Positions 43,101 through 52,490 of a stretch of DNA of 64,000 nucleotides are shown here, piece by piece. Made by a program: the position numbers and the translations under genes. The first letter of the stretch is position 1, and each line of letters begins with the position of its first letter. The notes beneath the pieces were generated by a model, which saw only the letters and a program-made list of their open reading frames with translations, was not told the DNA's origin and ran no database searches. Origin of the DNA: Mycobacteroides sp. CBMA 271 (GTDB lineage Bacteria; Actinomycetota; Actinomycetes; Mycobacteriales; Mycobacteriaceae); NCBI RefSeq assembly GCF_009729205.1, contig NZ_VTHB01000003.1:474053-538052 (forward strand), read 5' to 3'.

Positions 43101-44974
43101 GCGAGCACCTGAGCGACCAGCTCGTCGATATCGGCACCTGTGGTGTCGAGGACGAGTTCGGGGTTCTCCGGGGCTTCATACGGCGCCTCCACACCCGTCA
43201 AACCCTTCAACTCGCCCGCTCGAGCCCGTGCATACAGCCCTTTGGGGTCACGCTTCTCGCATTCGGCAAGCGGGGTGGCGATATACACCTCGATGAACGG
43301 CAGTTTGGCCGCGGCATTGATGCTGCGTGCGGTCTCCCGGTCTGAGCGCAGCGGTGACACCAGCGAGGCCAGCGCCACCACACCCGCGTCGGCGAATAGC
43401 CGGGTCAGATGCGATACCCGGCGGATGTTCTCGGCGCGATCGCCCGGGGAGAACCCGAGGTCATCGGAGAGTCCATGGCGCAGGTTGTCGCCGTCGAGCA
43501 GATACGCCACCTGACCGGATTCCACCAGCGCCCGCTCCACCGCCACCGCGATGGTCGACTTGCCGGATGCGGGAAGCCCGGTGAACCAGATGATCGCACC
43601 GCGCTGTGTGGTGCTGTCCCAACGATATTCGCGGTCCAGCGCCGACGGATGCCAGCGAATGTCGGTGCGTGCATGTGTCTCGGGTTTGACCTCGCGCGCT
43701 TCGGTGATCGTGCCTGCGCCGACGGTGTCGTTGGAGGCCTCGTCAATGAGGATGAATGCGCCGCTGTCTCTGCTGGCGGCGTACGAATCGGCCACCACGA
43801 CCGAACTGGTGCGCAGGGTCACCGCACCGATGTCGTTGAGCGCCAACTCGACCGGTCCGTCCAACTCATCGAGTGTCTCCGGGTCCAGCCGCGTGTGCAG
43901 CGCCTGAACGGTGGTCCGCACCGTCCGGGTGCCCTGTTTGAGGGCGAGCCGGTCGCCGGCACGCAGCGGGCCGTTGGTGAACCAGCAGACCGTGGCGTCC
44001 AGTTCTCGGGCTAGCACCGGCAGCACCGCGTCCTCGGCGCCGCTCACCAGCACATCGCCGCGGCCCACGTCGATATCGTCGGCCAACTCGATAGACACCG
44101 AAAGCGGAGCCACACCGGTAGGGCGGTTTTCGTCGAGGGTGTCGACCGCAGTCACCGTCGAGCGGGCGCCCGACGGCAGGTTGACCACCGGATCTCCGAC
44201 GCTGAGCGTCCCGGCTGCGAGGCGGCCGGTGTATCGGCGACGCTGATCGGCGGTGGGCCGCGACACCCACTGCACCGGCAGGCGGAGCTTGGCGGCCTCC
44301 GGTTGCGGCGGCGAAAGCTCCACGCCTTCAAGGTATTCGAGCAGGGTTGGTCCGGAGTACCAGGGGGTGTTCGCGGAGCGATGTACCACGTTGTCGCCAT
44401 GCTTGGCCGCAACCGGAATGACCGTGATATCCACCTTGCCGAGTCGGTCGGCGAGCAGATGCAGCTCACGTTCCACTTCGCCGAACCGTTGCGGATCGAA
44501 GTCGACCAGGTCGATCTTGTTCACGGCGGCCACAAAATGCTTGATGCCCAATAGCTTTGCGATGCGGGCGTGACGGCGGGTCTGGCGCAGCACCCCCGCC
44601 CGTGCATCGACGAGAAGGATCGCTACGTGCGCGTTAGAGGCGCCGGTGAACATGTTGCGGGTGTACCGCTCATGGCCGGGGGTGTCGGCCAGGATGTAGC
44701 TGCGGCGCTCGGTGGAAAAGAAGCGGTAGGCGACATCGATGGTGATGCCCTGCTCGCGTTCGGCGCGCAGACCGTCGGAGAGGGCGGCGAGGTCGGCCAC
44801 CCCCTCGCCGTCGGTAACGGCTTCCAGGTGATCGATCGGCAAGCTGTCGGTGTCATGCAGCAGGCGCCCGATGAGAGTGCTCTTGCCGTCATCCACCGAA
44901 CCCGCGGTGGCGATACGCAGCAGTTGGCGGGTGTCCACCGCGGCCGGTGTCGCTTCGCTCGCTTGGACACTCAT
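43079..44974 (-). CDS. cysNC: Bifunctional sulfate adenylyltransferase large subunit / APS kinase
   Basis: 631 aa. N-terminal CysN GTPase: GSVDDGKSTLIGRLL (G1), DTPGHE (G3), NKIDLVD (G4). From about residue 455 comes the CysC kinase with GLPASGKSTIAVAVERAL and LDGDNLRHGLSDDLGFS. With CysD it makes APS from ATP and sulfate driven by GTP, and CysC then phosphorylates it to PAPS, the sulfate donor. ATG 44974 (MSVQASEA) is chosen: it is coupled to the cysD stop (TGATG), and the frame upstream to 45160 overlaps cysD. All motifs are intact. In this operon the PAPS is presumably used by Stf0. Confidence 0.97.
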   Translation of the reverse strand: MSVQASEATPAAVDTRQLLRIATAGSVDDGKSTLIGRLLHDTDSLPIDHLEAVTDGEGVADLAALSDGLRAEREQGITIDVAYRFFSTERRSYILADTPGHERYTRNMFTGASNAHVAILLVDARAGVLRQTRRHARIAKLLGIKHFVAAVNKIDLVDFDPQRFGEVERELHLLADRLGKVDITVIPVAAKHGDNVVHRSANTPWYSGPTLLEYLEGVELSPPQPEAAKLRLPVQWVSRPTADQRRRYTGRLAAGTLSVGDPVVNLPSGARSTVTAVDTLDENRPTGVAPLSVSIELADDIDVGRGDVLVSGAEDAVLPVLARELDATVCWFTNGPLRAGDRLALKQGTRTVRTTVQALHTRLDPETLDELDGPVELALNDIGAVTLRTSSVVVADSYAASRDSGAFILIDEASNDTVGAGTITEAREVKPETHARTDIRWHPSALDREYRWDSTTQRGAIIWFTGLPASGKSTIAVAVERALVESGQVAYLLDGDNLRHGLSDDLGFSPGDRAENIRRVSHLTRLFADAGVVALASLVSPLRSDRETARSINAAAKLPFIEVYIATPLAECEKRDPKGLYARARAGELKGLTGVEAPYEAPENPELVLDTTGADIDELVAQVLAVLRRAR

Positions 44975-45900
44975 CAGAAGTACCCCTCTCGTTTCCGGTC
45001 TTCCATTGCTGCCACGGATGTTCGGTCGTCGGCGCGGGTCTCGCCGCGCTCTGACACGGTGGCCGCGGAAATCTCCGCGATCACCGCTTCGATCTCGGTG
45101 GCCTGGGAGCGCACGGCGCCGGTGATAGTCATATCGCCGACGGTGCGGTAGCGCACCCATTCGGTGGCCGCCGTCTCCTGCCCGCGCGGACTGGTGTATT
45201 CCGAGGTGGCCAGCAGGATGCCGTCGCGCTCGAACACTTCGCGCTGATGTGCGTAGTAAATCGGCGGCAGTTCAAGGTTTTCCAGCTGTATGTAGCGCCA
45301 GATATCCAGCTCGGTCCAGTTGCTCAGCGGAAAGACGCGGACCTGCTCGCCCTTGCGGATCCGACCGTTGTACAGCGACCACGGTTCGGGCCGCTGCGCC
45401 CGTGGATCCCACTGTCCGAACTCGTCGCGGAAGCTCAGGATCCGCTCCTTGGCGCGGGCGCGTTCCTCGTCGCGCCGGGCACCGCCGAAGGCCGCGTCGA
45501 AACCGCTGGCCTCCAACGCGTCCAGGAGTGTGCGGGTCTGTTCCCGGTTGCGGGAGGCGCCCGGGCCCGGGTCGGCGACGCGTCCGGCATCGATGGTGTC
45601 TTGCACCGAAGCGACGATCAGTTTGTGGTTGTGCCCGGTGGTGCGGCGGTCACGGAATTCGATGACCTCGGGGAAGTTGTGCCCGGTGTCCACGTGCAGT
45701 ACCGGGAACGGCAGCGGCGCGGGTCGAAAGGCCTTCTCCGCCAATCGCAGCAGGACGATGGAGTCCTTGCCGGCCGAGAACAGTAGCACCGGGCGTTGTA
45801 GCTCTGCCGCAACCTCGCGGATGATGTGCACCGCCTCGGCCTCCAACAGTCGAAGCTCGTTGACCTGCAATAAATCTGGTGTCGTTGCGGTGTCACTCAT
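44974..45900 (-). CDS. cysD: Sulfate adenylyltransferase small subunit
   Basis: 308 aa. PAPS-reductase/ATP-pyrophosphatase fold with [19 protein letters not shown] (PP loop SGGKDS-like), [38 protein letters not shown] and [20 protein letters not shown]. It catalyses adenylation of sulfate with CysN. The start ATG 45900 overlaps the stop of stf0 by 4 bp, and the stop overlaps the cysNC start by 1 bp. Longer in-frame extension to 46218 is inside stf0 and rejected. Confidence 0.97.
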   Translation of the reverse strand: MSDTATTPDLLQVNELRLLEAEAVHIIREVAAELQRPVLLFSAGKDSIVLLRLAEKAFRPAPLPFPVLHVDTGHNFPEVIEFRDRRTTGHNHKLIVASVQDTIDAGRVADPGPGASRNREQTRTLLDALEASGFDAAFGGARRDEERARAKERILSFRDEFGQWDPRAQRPEPWSLYNGRIRKGEQVRVFPLSNWTELDIWRYIQLENLELPPIYYAHQREVFERDGILLATSEYTSPRGQETAATEWVRYRTVGDMTITGAVRSQATEIEAVIAEISAATVSERGETRADDRTSVAAMEDRKREGYF

Positions 45901-46700
45901 AGTGGCAGTCCCTCCTTTTCCGCATCGGCTCGGTAGCGGTCCACCCAGTCGTCGGATCGCTGATCGGCCTGCCGTTCCAGCGCCGGCGGAGGTGCCAGCC
46001 GCGGGTCTTGCCCCAGTGCCTCCAGAACGGTGGCGACCACCTGGGTCAGGTTGCGCCACAGGTACGGGTAGGAGACGTCGATGGGCTGGATGTTCTCCTC
46101 GGCGAACCAGCGGCGCCAGCCCGCCTCCTGCGCCTGCAGCATGGTGATGACGTGGGCGATGGCCCCGGCGTGGTACTCGGCGCGGGCATCGCGCACGGGG
46201 TCGGGCCGTCCGCGCCACACCCGGGTCTGGACCGCGCGCCAGAACGAAACCGCTTGGGACACCACATCGGGGCGGTACACGTGCACCAGCACCGGGTCAC
46301 TGCCGACGACATCGCGTATCGCGGCGTAGAGCCCCTCGCCGGAGCGATCGGGCAGATCGGTGGCGCGGCTGCGCAGCAACGGTGTCTGGTTCCACATGAG
46401 CTTGCCGCCCCAGATTCCATTCGGGGTGCGGCCGACGGTGCGGATGTAGTCGCGCCATATGGTCGCGGGCGCGAGATCGGGCTTGCCCGCGTCCAGCGGA
46501 TCGAGCAGGCGCAAGATCGACTCGTCCTGGGTGTCGGCGAACCATTCCCGTGGCTGGGGCGATTGGCTCGTCGAGGGCAGGTACTGGAAGAACTCCTGCG
46601 GTTCGCCGGCCACGCCGGTCGCGCGCAGGGATTCCACCAGCAGGGTGCTGCCACTGCGCTGGGATGCGAGCACCAGATATGCGGTGGGGTGGTCGGGCAT
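45897..46700 (-). CDS. stf0: Trehalose 2-sulfotransferase Stf0
   Basis: 267 aa, exactly the size of known Stf0. 5'-phosphosulfate loop [13 protein letters not shown] at residues 13-25, then [24 protein letters not shown] and [17 protein letters not shown], as in the Stf0 family. It moves sulfate from PAPS to C2 of trehalose, the first step to sulfolipids in M. tuberculosis. Species lacking the sulfolipid genes may make another sulfated trehalose. ATG 46700; it is coupled to cysD, and this coupling with the PAPS-making genes is unusual. Confidence 0.93.
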   Translation of the reverse strand: MPDHPTAYLVLASQRSGSTLLVESLRATGVAGEPQEFFQYLPSTSQSPQPREWFADTQDESILRLLDPLDAGKPDLAPATIWRDYIRTVGRTPNGIWGGKLMWNQTPLLRSRATDLPDRSGEGLYAAIRDVVGSDPVLVHVYRPDVVSQAVSFWRAVQTRVWRGRPDPVRDARAEYHAGAIAHVITMLQAQEAGWRRWFAEENIQPIDVSYPYLWRNLTQVVATVLEALGQDPRLAPPPALERQADQRSDDWVDRYRADAEKEGLPL

Positions 46701-46723
46701 GTGCAGTAGCCTAACTGCAATTG

Positions 46724-46776
46724 TTTTGTATTCGCCTAATTGGGTTCGCCATGAATTGTAATCAAGGCGAACAAAA
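46724..46776 (-). promoter_or_regulatory. Alternative hairpins between sulfatase and stf0
   Basis: Within the 76-bp gap the arms TTTTGTATTCGCCT (46724-46737) and AGGCGAACAAAA (46765-46776) can pair with a 2-nt bulge. A second TTCGCC (46745-46750) can pair with the same GGCGAA (46766-46771). The two pairings exclude each other, as in an attenuator. The stretch is AT-rich for this genome. Confidence 0.45.
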
Positions 46777-48138
46777 CTATTGCTCGATACCGCGTTCGTC
46801 AGCGATGGCGGAACGGTTGGCGCCGGGACGACCATGGATGCGTAGGAACGTCTCGGTGTACCGCTCCGAAATGCGTGTACCCGCAAAATTGGAGGGAATG
46901 ACGTCCAGGGTCTGCTCGCGCCAGTCGTTGAGCCGCAACGCCAGGTCGTTGGCGATGGATTCGTATTCCTCGTTGGTGTCGAGTCCCAGCAGGTTATGCG
47001 CCTCTTCCGGGTCATTGTTCAGGTTGTAGAGCTCGCGGTGTGGACGTGGGTTGGTGATGCGTGCTGCGATGGCGCGGCCGGGTGGACTGTCGGCGATATC
47101 CCACGGCAGATCCAGAATAGGGCGCGGCGCGTAATTCTCTATGTAGCTGTAATTCTTTGTTCGAATGGCGCGAATGGGGTCAAAGGAATCGTGGTAGGTC
47201 TTCGCGGTAAACACCTCTGACCGTACCTGTTCGAGTTCGCTCGGCAATTTCACTATGTTGTCGGCGTGTGAAACTCCTTGGACTTCTTCGGGAATTTCTA
47301 CACCGAGCAGATCTAAAAGGGTAGGTACTAGATCGACACCGCTGAACAGTTCGTCGTATCGGCGTGGTTCGGCATGACGGGCGCGGGGCGGGCGCGCGAT
47401 CAACGCGATGCCGGTGCCGGCGTCGTACAGAGTGGATTTGGCCCGTGGCAACGCCGGGCCGTGGTCGGTCATAAAGATGACCCAGGTGTTTTGGTCAAGG
47501 CCCGTCTCCGTCAAAACGTCCAGCAGCTCACCGACCTTGGCGTCGGCCACCGCGATCGAGCCGTAGAACTCGGCGAGGTCATCACGCACCTCCGGGGTGT
47601 CGGGCAGATAGTCGGGGACGTTGACCGTCGTGGCGTCCGACGGTGCGTAGCGCTCCCGGGGAAACGGGCGATGCGTCTCGAAGAATCCCGCTGTGAGTAG
47701 GAACGGCGCCTTGGGGGAATTGCGCAGCCAGCGAGTCGCGTGTTCCACGACGTATTCGCAATATGAGTTCGATACGTCGTACTCATCGAATCCCAATGTG
47801 GCCGGATACGCCGTCTCGTGTTGCATTCCGAACAGTGCTGTGTGCCAGCCCGATCCGGAGAGCAGATGGGGGAGGGTGCGCACCCCCGCGCGGTATTCCC
47901 AGCCGTGATGGGCAAGGCCGATGAGGCCATTGCTCTGCGGGTAGCGGCCGGTGAAGAGTGAACCGCGTGAGGGCGAGCACAGCGGCGCCGTGGCGTGCGC
48001 GCGGGTGAACAGGATGCCGTCGGCGGCGAGCTGGTCGAGGTGCGGGCTGGACACGTCGGGGTGCCCATAGGCCCCCAGATAGCGACCGAGGTCGTGCCAA
48101 TGGACGATCAGAACGTTGTCCCGTGACGCTTCGGTCAC
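46777..48138 (-). CDS. Type I sulfatase
   Basis: 453 aa of alkaline-phosphatase fold. The formylglycine motif is [12 protein letters not shown], with Cys54 converted by formylglycine-generating enzyme or an equivalent. The N-terminal metal site reads [10 protein letters not shown] (His-Asp where many family members have Asp-Asp). [17 protein letters not shown] and [20 protein letters not shown] are also present. It has no signal peptide, so it is probably cytosolic. It removes sulfate from an organic ester and could supply sulfate or edit sulfated glycans. First gene of the stf0-cysD-cysNC strand; the 76-bp gap holds possible regulatory hairpins. Confidence 0.92.
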   Translation of the reverse strand: MTEASRDNVLIVHWHDLGRYLGAYGHPDVSSPHLDQLAADGILFTRAHATAPLCSPSRGSLFTGRYPQSNGLIGLAHHGWEYRAGVRTLPHLLSGSGWHTALFGMQHETAYPATLGFDEYDVSNSYCEYVVEHATRWLRNSPKAPFLLTAGFFETHRPFPRERYAPSDATTVNVPDYLPDTPEVRDDLAEFYGSIAVADAKVGELLDVLTETGLDQNTWVIFMTDHGPALPRAKSTLYDAGTGIALIARPPRARHAEPRRYDELFSGVDLVPTLLDLLGVEIPEEVQGVSHADNIVKLPSELEQVRSEVFTAKTYHDSFDPIRAIRTKNYSYIENYAPRPILDLPWDIADSPPGRAIAARITNPRPHRELYNLNNDPEEAHNLLGLDTNEEYESIANDLALRLNDWREQTLDVIPSNFAGTRISERYTETFLRIHGRPGANRSAIADERGIEQ

Positions 48139-48226
48139 TGTGCTCCCTTCCCGAGGTTCGACGATCTACCCAACAGTGTGCCTGCGTAGCCTGGCAACCC
48201 TTCGGCTCACCGAGAGCAACGACGTC

Positions 48227-49429
48227 TCAGCGGGTGCCCCAGTGCCAGGACGGTGCCTTCAGTGGGTCGAGACCGACGATCTGAGTCTCGCCCCAATCCT
48301 TGATGAGGTCGAATCGCACCGCCGAACGCGCGTCGTCGAAATGGTCCTCGTCGCCGGCGAGAATCTCGCTCAACGGACGTGCGGCAAGGTAATCGACGAG
48401 AGCGCGGGCGTGGGTGATCACCACCACTTGGGTTTTCGCGGCCGCCGCGCGGATGAGCGTCGCTAGCGGCGCAATGAGATCGGGATGAAGCGAGGTTTCG
48501 GGTTCGTTGAGCACCATCAGCGGCGGCGGTTCGGGGCTCAGGAGTGCGGCGGCCCACAATAGGAATCGCAGGGTGCCATCGGACAGTTCCGCCGTGCGGA
48601 GCGGGCGGAGCATGCCGGACTGCTGCACCTGAAGATCGAAGATCCCTTCGCGTACGCCAACCGCCACCGCGGCGCCATCGAAAGCCGCGGCGACGGCCTT
48701 GTCCAGGGTGTCGTCGGCCGTCTCGATGATGGTTTGGATGGCGGCGGCCAAGTCGCTACCGTCGTTGGCAAGTACCGTTGTCCGCGTGCCGATCTGGGGT
48801 TGACGGGCGGGTGCGAGCATGTCCACGCGAAATCCGTCGTAGAACCGCCAGCCGCGCAGGGTGTCCCGGACCGCGCCCAATTCGGGGAACCGGCCGGGGA
48901 ATTCAGACAGGATGCTGCGATATGTCGGTAGCGAGCGGCTGAAACCCTCAAAGCCCCTGCCGGAATCGGAACGGGCCTCCACAACGGGGCGCGTCCGCCG
49001 CACGAGGGTTGAACTGGGGCGCAGCGCAGGGCCTGTGAAGACGGCCTCCCGCTTGATCTCGGGGTCGCGGTTGAAGGCCGAATCGTCCCTTGGTACCGGG
49101 AGCCCAAGGTCTACCAGATAGCCGAAATCTGTTGATGCATAACCTAGTTCGATCGACACCGGGCGGGTACGGACGGTGCGCTCGGCGGTTCCGGTACGTC
49201 GGGCGCCCTTGAGATTCTCGGGTCCCGCCCACATCGCCGATTGCAATCCGCCCTGGCGGGCCAGCGACCCGATGATCTCGCCGCGGCCACAGTCGGCCAG
49301 TAGCTGCAGGGCCCGGTACAGCGAGGACTTGCCGGTGCCGTTGGCTCCGGTGACGACGGTGAGTTGGCGAAGCGGCAGCACGAGATCACGCAGCGACCGG
49401 TATCCCCGGACGGCGACGGTGGTGAGCAC
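48227..49429 (-). CDS. AAA-type ATPase, RecF/SMC-like
   Basis: 400 aa. Walker A GANGTGKSSLYRAL at residues 29-42; the ABC-type signature region ELSDGTLRFLLWAAAL; Walker B PPLMVLNEPETSLHPDL; and a His switch VVITHARALVDYL. The centre (residues ~90-230) is an insertion without a long coiled coil. This AAA_21/OLD-like layout occurs in many DNA-linked and defence ATPases, but no TOPRIM nuclease is fused and none is next door. It is the last gene before the sulfur operon's upstream end, 88 bp from the sulfatase start. Confidence 0.85.
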   Translation of the reverse strand: MLTTVAVRGYRSLRDLVLPLRQLTVVTGANGTGKSSLYRALQLLADCGRGEIIGSLARQGGLQSAMWAGPENLKGARRTGTAERTVRTRPVSIELGYASTDFGYLVDLGLPVPRDDSAFNRDPEIKREAVFTGPALRPSSTLVRRTRPVVEARSDSGRGFEGFSRSLPTYRSILSEFPGRFPELGAVRDTLRGWRFYDGFRVDMLAPARQPQIGTRTTVLANDGSDLAAAIQTIIETADDTLDKAVAAAFDGAAVAVGVREGIFDLQVQQSGMLRPLRTAELSDGTLRFLLWAAALLSPEPPPLMVLNEPETSLHPDLIAPLATLIRAAAAKTQVVVITHARALVDYLAARPLSEILAGDEDHFDDARSAVRFDLIKDWGETQIVGLDPLKAPSWHWGTR

Positions 49430-49478
49430 GGCGCCAGGCTAGCCAGGGGTACCGACATCTGCGGTCCGAGCGTGCCGG

Positions 49479-50012
49479 CTACTGAGCCTCGGTGCGCCGG
49501 AGCTGGGTAACCAGTTGAGTGTGTACTGGGGTCGCGGCGGTGGTGAGGTCCAGAATGGGGCAGTGGGCCTCCACCGCGGCCTGGAGCTCACGATATTTAT
49601 TTTCCGTTTCCGGTCCGGACACGGTGACCGTGACCCGTATCTGCTGGAAGCCGGCGCGGGTGGTGTCGTCGAGGCCGAAGAAGCCGCGTACGTCCAGATC
49701 GCCCTCTGCGGTGGCGCTGAGTGAATCCACGCGAATACACAGTCGTTCCGCCCAGAAACGATAGGTGACCACCTGGCACGACAACAGTGAGGCGAGGTAG
49801 TACTCAACGGGGTTGGGCGCGCTGTTTTCCCCACCGAGGCTGGGAGGTTCGTCCACATGGACGCGGTACTTTCCCAACTTGATCTCACTGCCTACGGTGC
49901 CCTCCGGCTCGGCCGCCGCCTTGAAGACCACCGTCGCCGCGGCAGGATTTTCCGCGACGGCAGCTCGGGTGGCGTCGGTGATCGCGTTGAGGGACGTCGT
50001 TGCAGCAGTCAT
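49479..50012 (-). CDS. OsmC/Ohr-family protein
   Basis: 177 aa from ATG 50012. YRVHVDEPPSLGGENSAPNPVEYYLASLLSCQVVTYRFWAERL is the OsmC core, with the Cys in LLSCQ (peroxidatic Cys of the family). A second Cys occurs in EAHCPILDL. Together they would form the two-Cys peroxide-reducing site. Longer frame to 50249 is not supported by codon use. Function: reduction of organic hydroperoxides. Confidence 0.88.
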   Translation of the reverse strand: MTAATTSLNAITDATRAAVAENPAAATVVFKAAAEPEGTVGSEIKLGKYRVHVDEPPSLGGENSAPNPVEYYLASLLSCQVVTYRFWAERLCIRVDSLSATAEGDLDVRGFFGLDDTTRAGFQQIRVTVTVSGPETENKYRELQAAVEAHCPILDLTTAATPVHTQLVTQLRRTEAQ

Positions 50013-50079
50013 AGCCGTAACGCTAACGCGGCGTGCCGAGCTGTCACAGACTTCCCTACGCCGCGAGCCGAATGAGCAG

Positions 50080-52428
50080 CTACCGGCCGAAGCCGGCGTT
50101 GCGCAATGCGTCCGCCATGGACCCGCCGGGCTTGCTCTCTTCTCGGCGCCCGGAATTCTTGCCGCGGTTCTGGTTTCGCCGATCCTGAGTCCGGTCGTCG
50201 CGACGGGGTGCGCCGGCGTGCTCGGGGCGCTTGCCCTGCTGGGGGTCATCGTTCAGGCGCAGGCTCAACCCGATCCGCTGACGCGGAATGTCAACTTCGG
50301 TGACCTTGACCCGCACCACCTGACCGGACTTGACCACCTCGTGCGGGTCGGAGACGAATCGATCCGCCATCGCCGAGACGTGTACGAGGCCGTCCTGATG
50401 CACGCCGATATCGATGAAGGCGCCAAACGCGGCGACGTTGGTCACCACACCCTCGAGCACCATGCCGACCTTCAGGTCGCCCACTTTTTCCACGCCGGCC
50501 GCGAACGTCGCCGTCGTGAACGCGGGTCGCGGATCGCGCCCCGGCTTCTCCAGCTCGCCAAGAATGTCTGTCACGGTGGGAATTCCGAACCGCTCATCCG
50601 CGAAGTCGGCGGGCTTCAGCGATCGCAGCGAGCGCTCGTTGCCGATCAGCTCGGCAAGGGTGACGCCGGAGCGGTCCAAGATCTTTCGCACCACCGGGTA
50701 GGACTCGGGATGCACCCCCGACTCGTCGAGCGGGTCATCGCCTTCGCGGATGCGCAGGAACCCGGCGCACTGTTCAAAGGCCTTGGGGCCCAGGCGGGGA
50801 ACCTCCAGCAGCCCCTTGCGGCTGCGGAAGGCGCCCACCTTTTCGCGGTGCGCGACGATGGATTCGGCGAGGGATTCGGTCACCCCGGACACGCGGGCTA
50901 GTAGCGGTACCGATGCGGTATTCAGGTCGACTCCGACGGCGTTCACGGCGTCTTCGACGACGGCGTTGAGGCTCCGGGCGAGAATGCCGGGGGTGACATC
51001 GTGCTGGTACTGCCCGACGCCGATCGACTTGGGTTCGATCTTCACCAGTTCGGCCAACGGATCTTGCAGCCGTCGCGCGATCGACACCGCACCGCGCAGC
51101 GTCACGTCGAGGTCGGGCATTTCGTGCGCGGCGTATGCCGACGCCGAGTAGACCGATGCGCCGGCCTCGCTCACCATCGCCTTCGTGGGAGCCTTGGCAC
51201 CGGCGGCCTTGATGTCGGCGATGAGTTCGGCTGCCAGGGCATCGGTTTCGCGTGACGCGGTGCCGTTGCCGACGGCGATCAATTCGACGCCGTGGCGGGC
51301 GACGAATGCGGCCAGGGTTGCCTTGGCCTCGTTCCACTTCTTCTGCGGCTGGTGTGGGTAGACGGCGCAGGTGTCCACCACCTTGCCGGTGCCGTCCACG
51401 ACGGCGACTTTGACGCCGGTCCGGAATCCTGGGTCAAGGCCGAGGGTGGCCCGGGTGCCGGCGGGCGCGGCGAGCAACAGATCCTTGAGATTGCGTGCGA
51501 AGACCGCGACGGCATCTTCCTCGGCGCGTTGGCGCAGCTTCAGGCGGGCGTCGACGGCGGCGGAGAACATGAGCTTGGCGCGCCAGGCGACGCGGACGGT
51601 TCCGGCCAGCCACTGCGTCGCCGGAGTCTTCGCGGTCAGGTTGACCCCGAGCGATTGCGCGACCATGGCCTCGTACGGGGCGTCGTCGCCGCAATCGAAG
51701 TTGAGGGCAAGGACCTGTTCCTTCTCGCCGCGCATGACGGCGAGCACCCGGTGCGAGGGCATTGTTTCGAGCGATTCGGAGAACTCGAAGTAGTCACGGA
51801 ACTTCTGTGCCGCTTCGCTTTTCGCTGATTCCTCGGACCAGGGGGCTGTCCGCAAGGCGCCCTCAGACCAGAATTTCGTGCGGGTGGTGCCGACGAGCTC
51901 CGCGTCCTCCGACGCGCGTTCGATGAGGATATGGCGGGCACCTTCGAGTGCGGCGGCGGCGTCGGCGACGCCCTCGGTGAGGAAATCCGCGGCCACCGCG
52001 TCGGGCACCAAACTGGGATCCGCAAGCAGCCTGTCGGCGAGTGGCTCCAGGCCCGCTTCGCGGGCGATCTGCGCCTTGGTGCGCCGCTTAGGCTTGTACG
52101 GCAGATAGATGTCCTCGACACGCGCCTTGGTGTCGGCCGAGAGCAGCGCCGCCGTGAGATCGTCGGTGAGCTTGCCCTGCTCCTCGATGGAGGCCAGCAC
52201 CGCGGCGCGGCGATCGTCGAGTTCGCGCAGGTAGCGCAGCCGCTCCTCAAGGGTGCGCAGCTGGCCGTCGTCCAGGCTGCCGGTGACCTCCTTGCGGTAC
52301 CGCGCGATGAACGGAACCGTCGACCCCTCGTCGAGCAGCCGCACAGCGGCCGCCACCTGGGCCTCAGCAACATCCAGTTCGGCAGCGAGGCGGGCATTTA
52401 CGGATTTGACGGTCACGCTCTGAGTCAC
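50080..52428 (-). CDS. tex: Tex-family S1 RNA-binding transcription accessory protein
   Basis: 782 aa. Tex N-terminal helices (NARLAAELDVAEAQVAAAVRLLDEGSTVPFIARYRKEVTG), a YqgF/RNase H-like fold (TLGLDPGFRTGVKVAVVDGTG), HhH repeats (DLNTASVPLLARVSGVTESLAESIV; FRSRKGLLEVPRLGPKAFEQCAGFLRI), and an S1 domain with GMVLEGVVTNVAAFGAFIDIGVHQDGLVHVS. GTG 52428 is my start; the frame to 52506 is not protein-like. Family role: RNA-linked transcription accessory factor. The basic Arg/Asn-rich tail after S1 is typical of actinobacterial Tex. Confidence 0.95.
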   Translation of the reverse strand: MTQSVTVKSVNARLAAELDVAEAQVAAAVRLLDEGSTVPFIARYRKEVTGSLDDGQLRTLEERLRYLRELDDRRAAVLASIEEQGKLTDDLTAALLSADTKARVEDIYLPYKPKRRTKAQIAREAGLEPLADRLLADPSLVPDAVAADFLTEGVADAAAALEGARHILIERASEDAELVGTTRTKFWSEGALRTAPWSEESAKSEAAQKFRDYFEFSESLETMPSHRVLAVMRGEKEQVLALNFDCGDDAPYEAMVAQSLGVNLTAKTPATQWLAGTVRVAWRAKLMFSAAVDARLKLRQRAEEDAVAVFARNLKDLLLAAPAGTRATLGLDPGFRTGVKVAVVDGTGKVVDTCAVYPHQPQKKWNEAKATLAAFVARHGVELIAVGNGTASRETDALAAELIADIKAAGAKAPTKAMVSEAGASVYSASAYAAHEMPDLDVTLRGAVSIARRLQDPLAELVKIEPKSIGVGQYQHDVTPGILARSLNAVVEDAVNAVGVDLNTASVPLLARVSGVTESLAESIVAHREKVGAFRSRKGLLEVPRLGPKAFEQCAGFLRIREGDDPLDESGVHPESYPVVRKILDRSGVTLAELIGNERSLRSLKPADFADERFGIPTVTDILGELEKPGRDPRPAFTTATFAAGVEKVGDLKVGMVLEGVVTNVAAFGAFIDIGVHQDGLVHVSAMADRFVSDPHEVVKSGQVVRVKVTEVDIPRQRIGLSLRLNDDPQQGKRPEHAGAPRRDDRTQDRRNQNRGKNSGRREESKPGGSMADALRNAGFGR

Positions 52429-52490
52429 GCCGAGGGACCCTACCGAACGAGGGGGACAGGTGAGGCCCACCGGGTGCGTGTCGGTCCGTC

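Noticed and set aside
44975..45160. Longer cysNC start at 45160
   Set aside because: It would overlap cysD and the extra residues are Arg-rich and unlike CysN; ATG 44974 gives the normal GTPase start.
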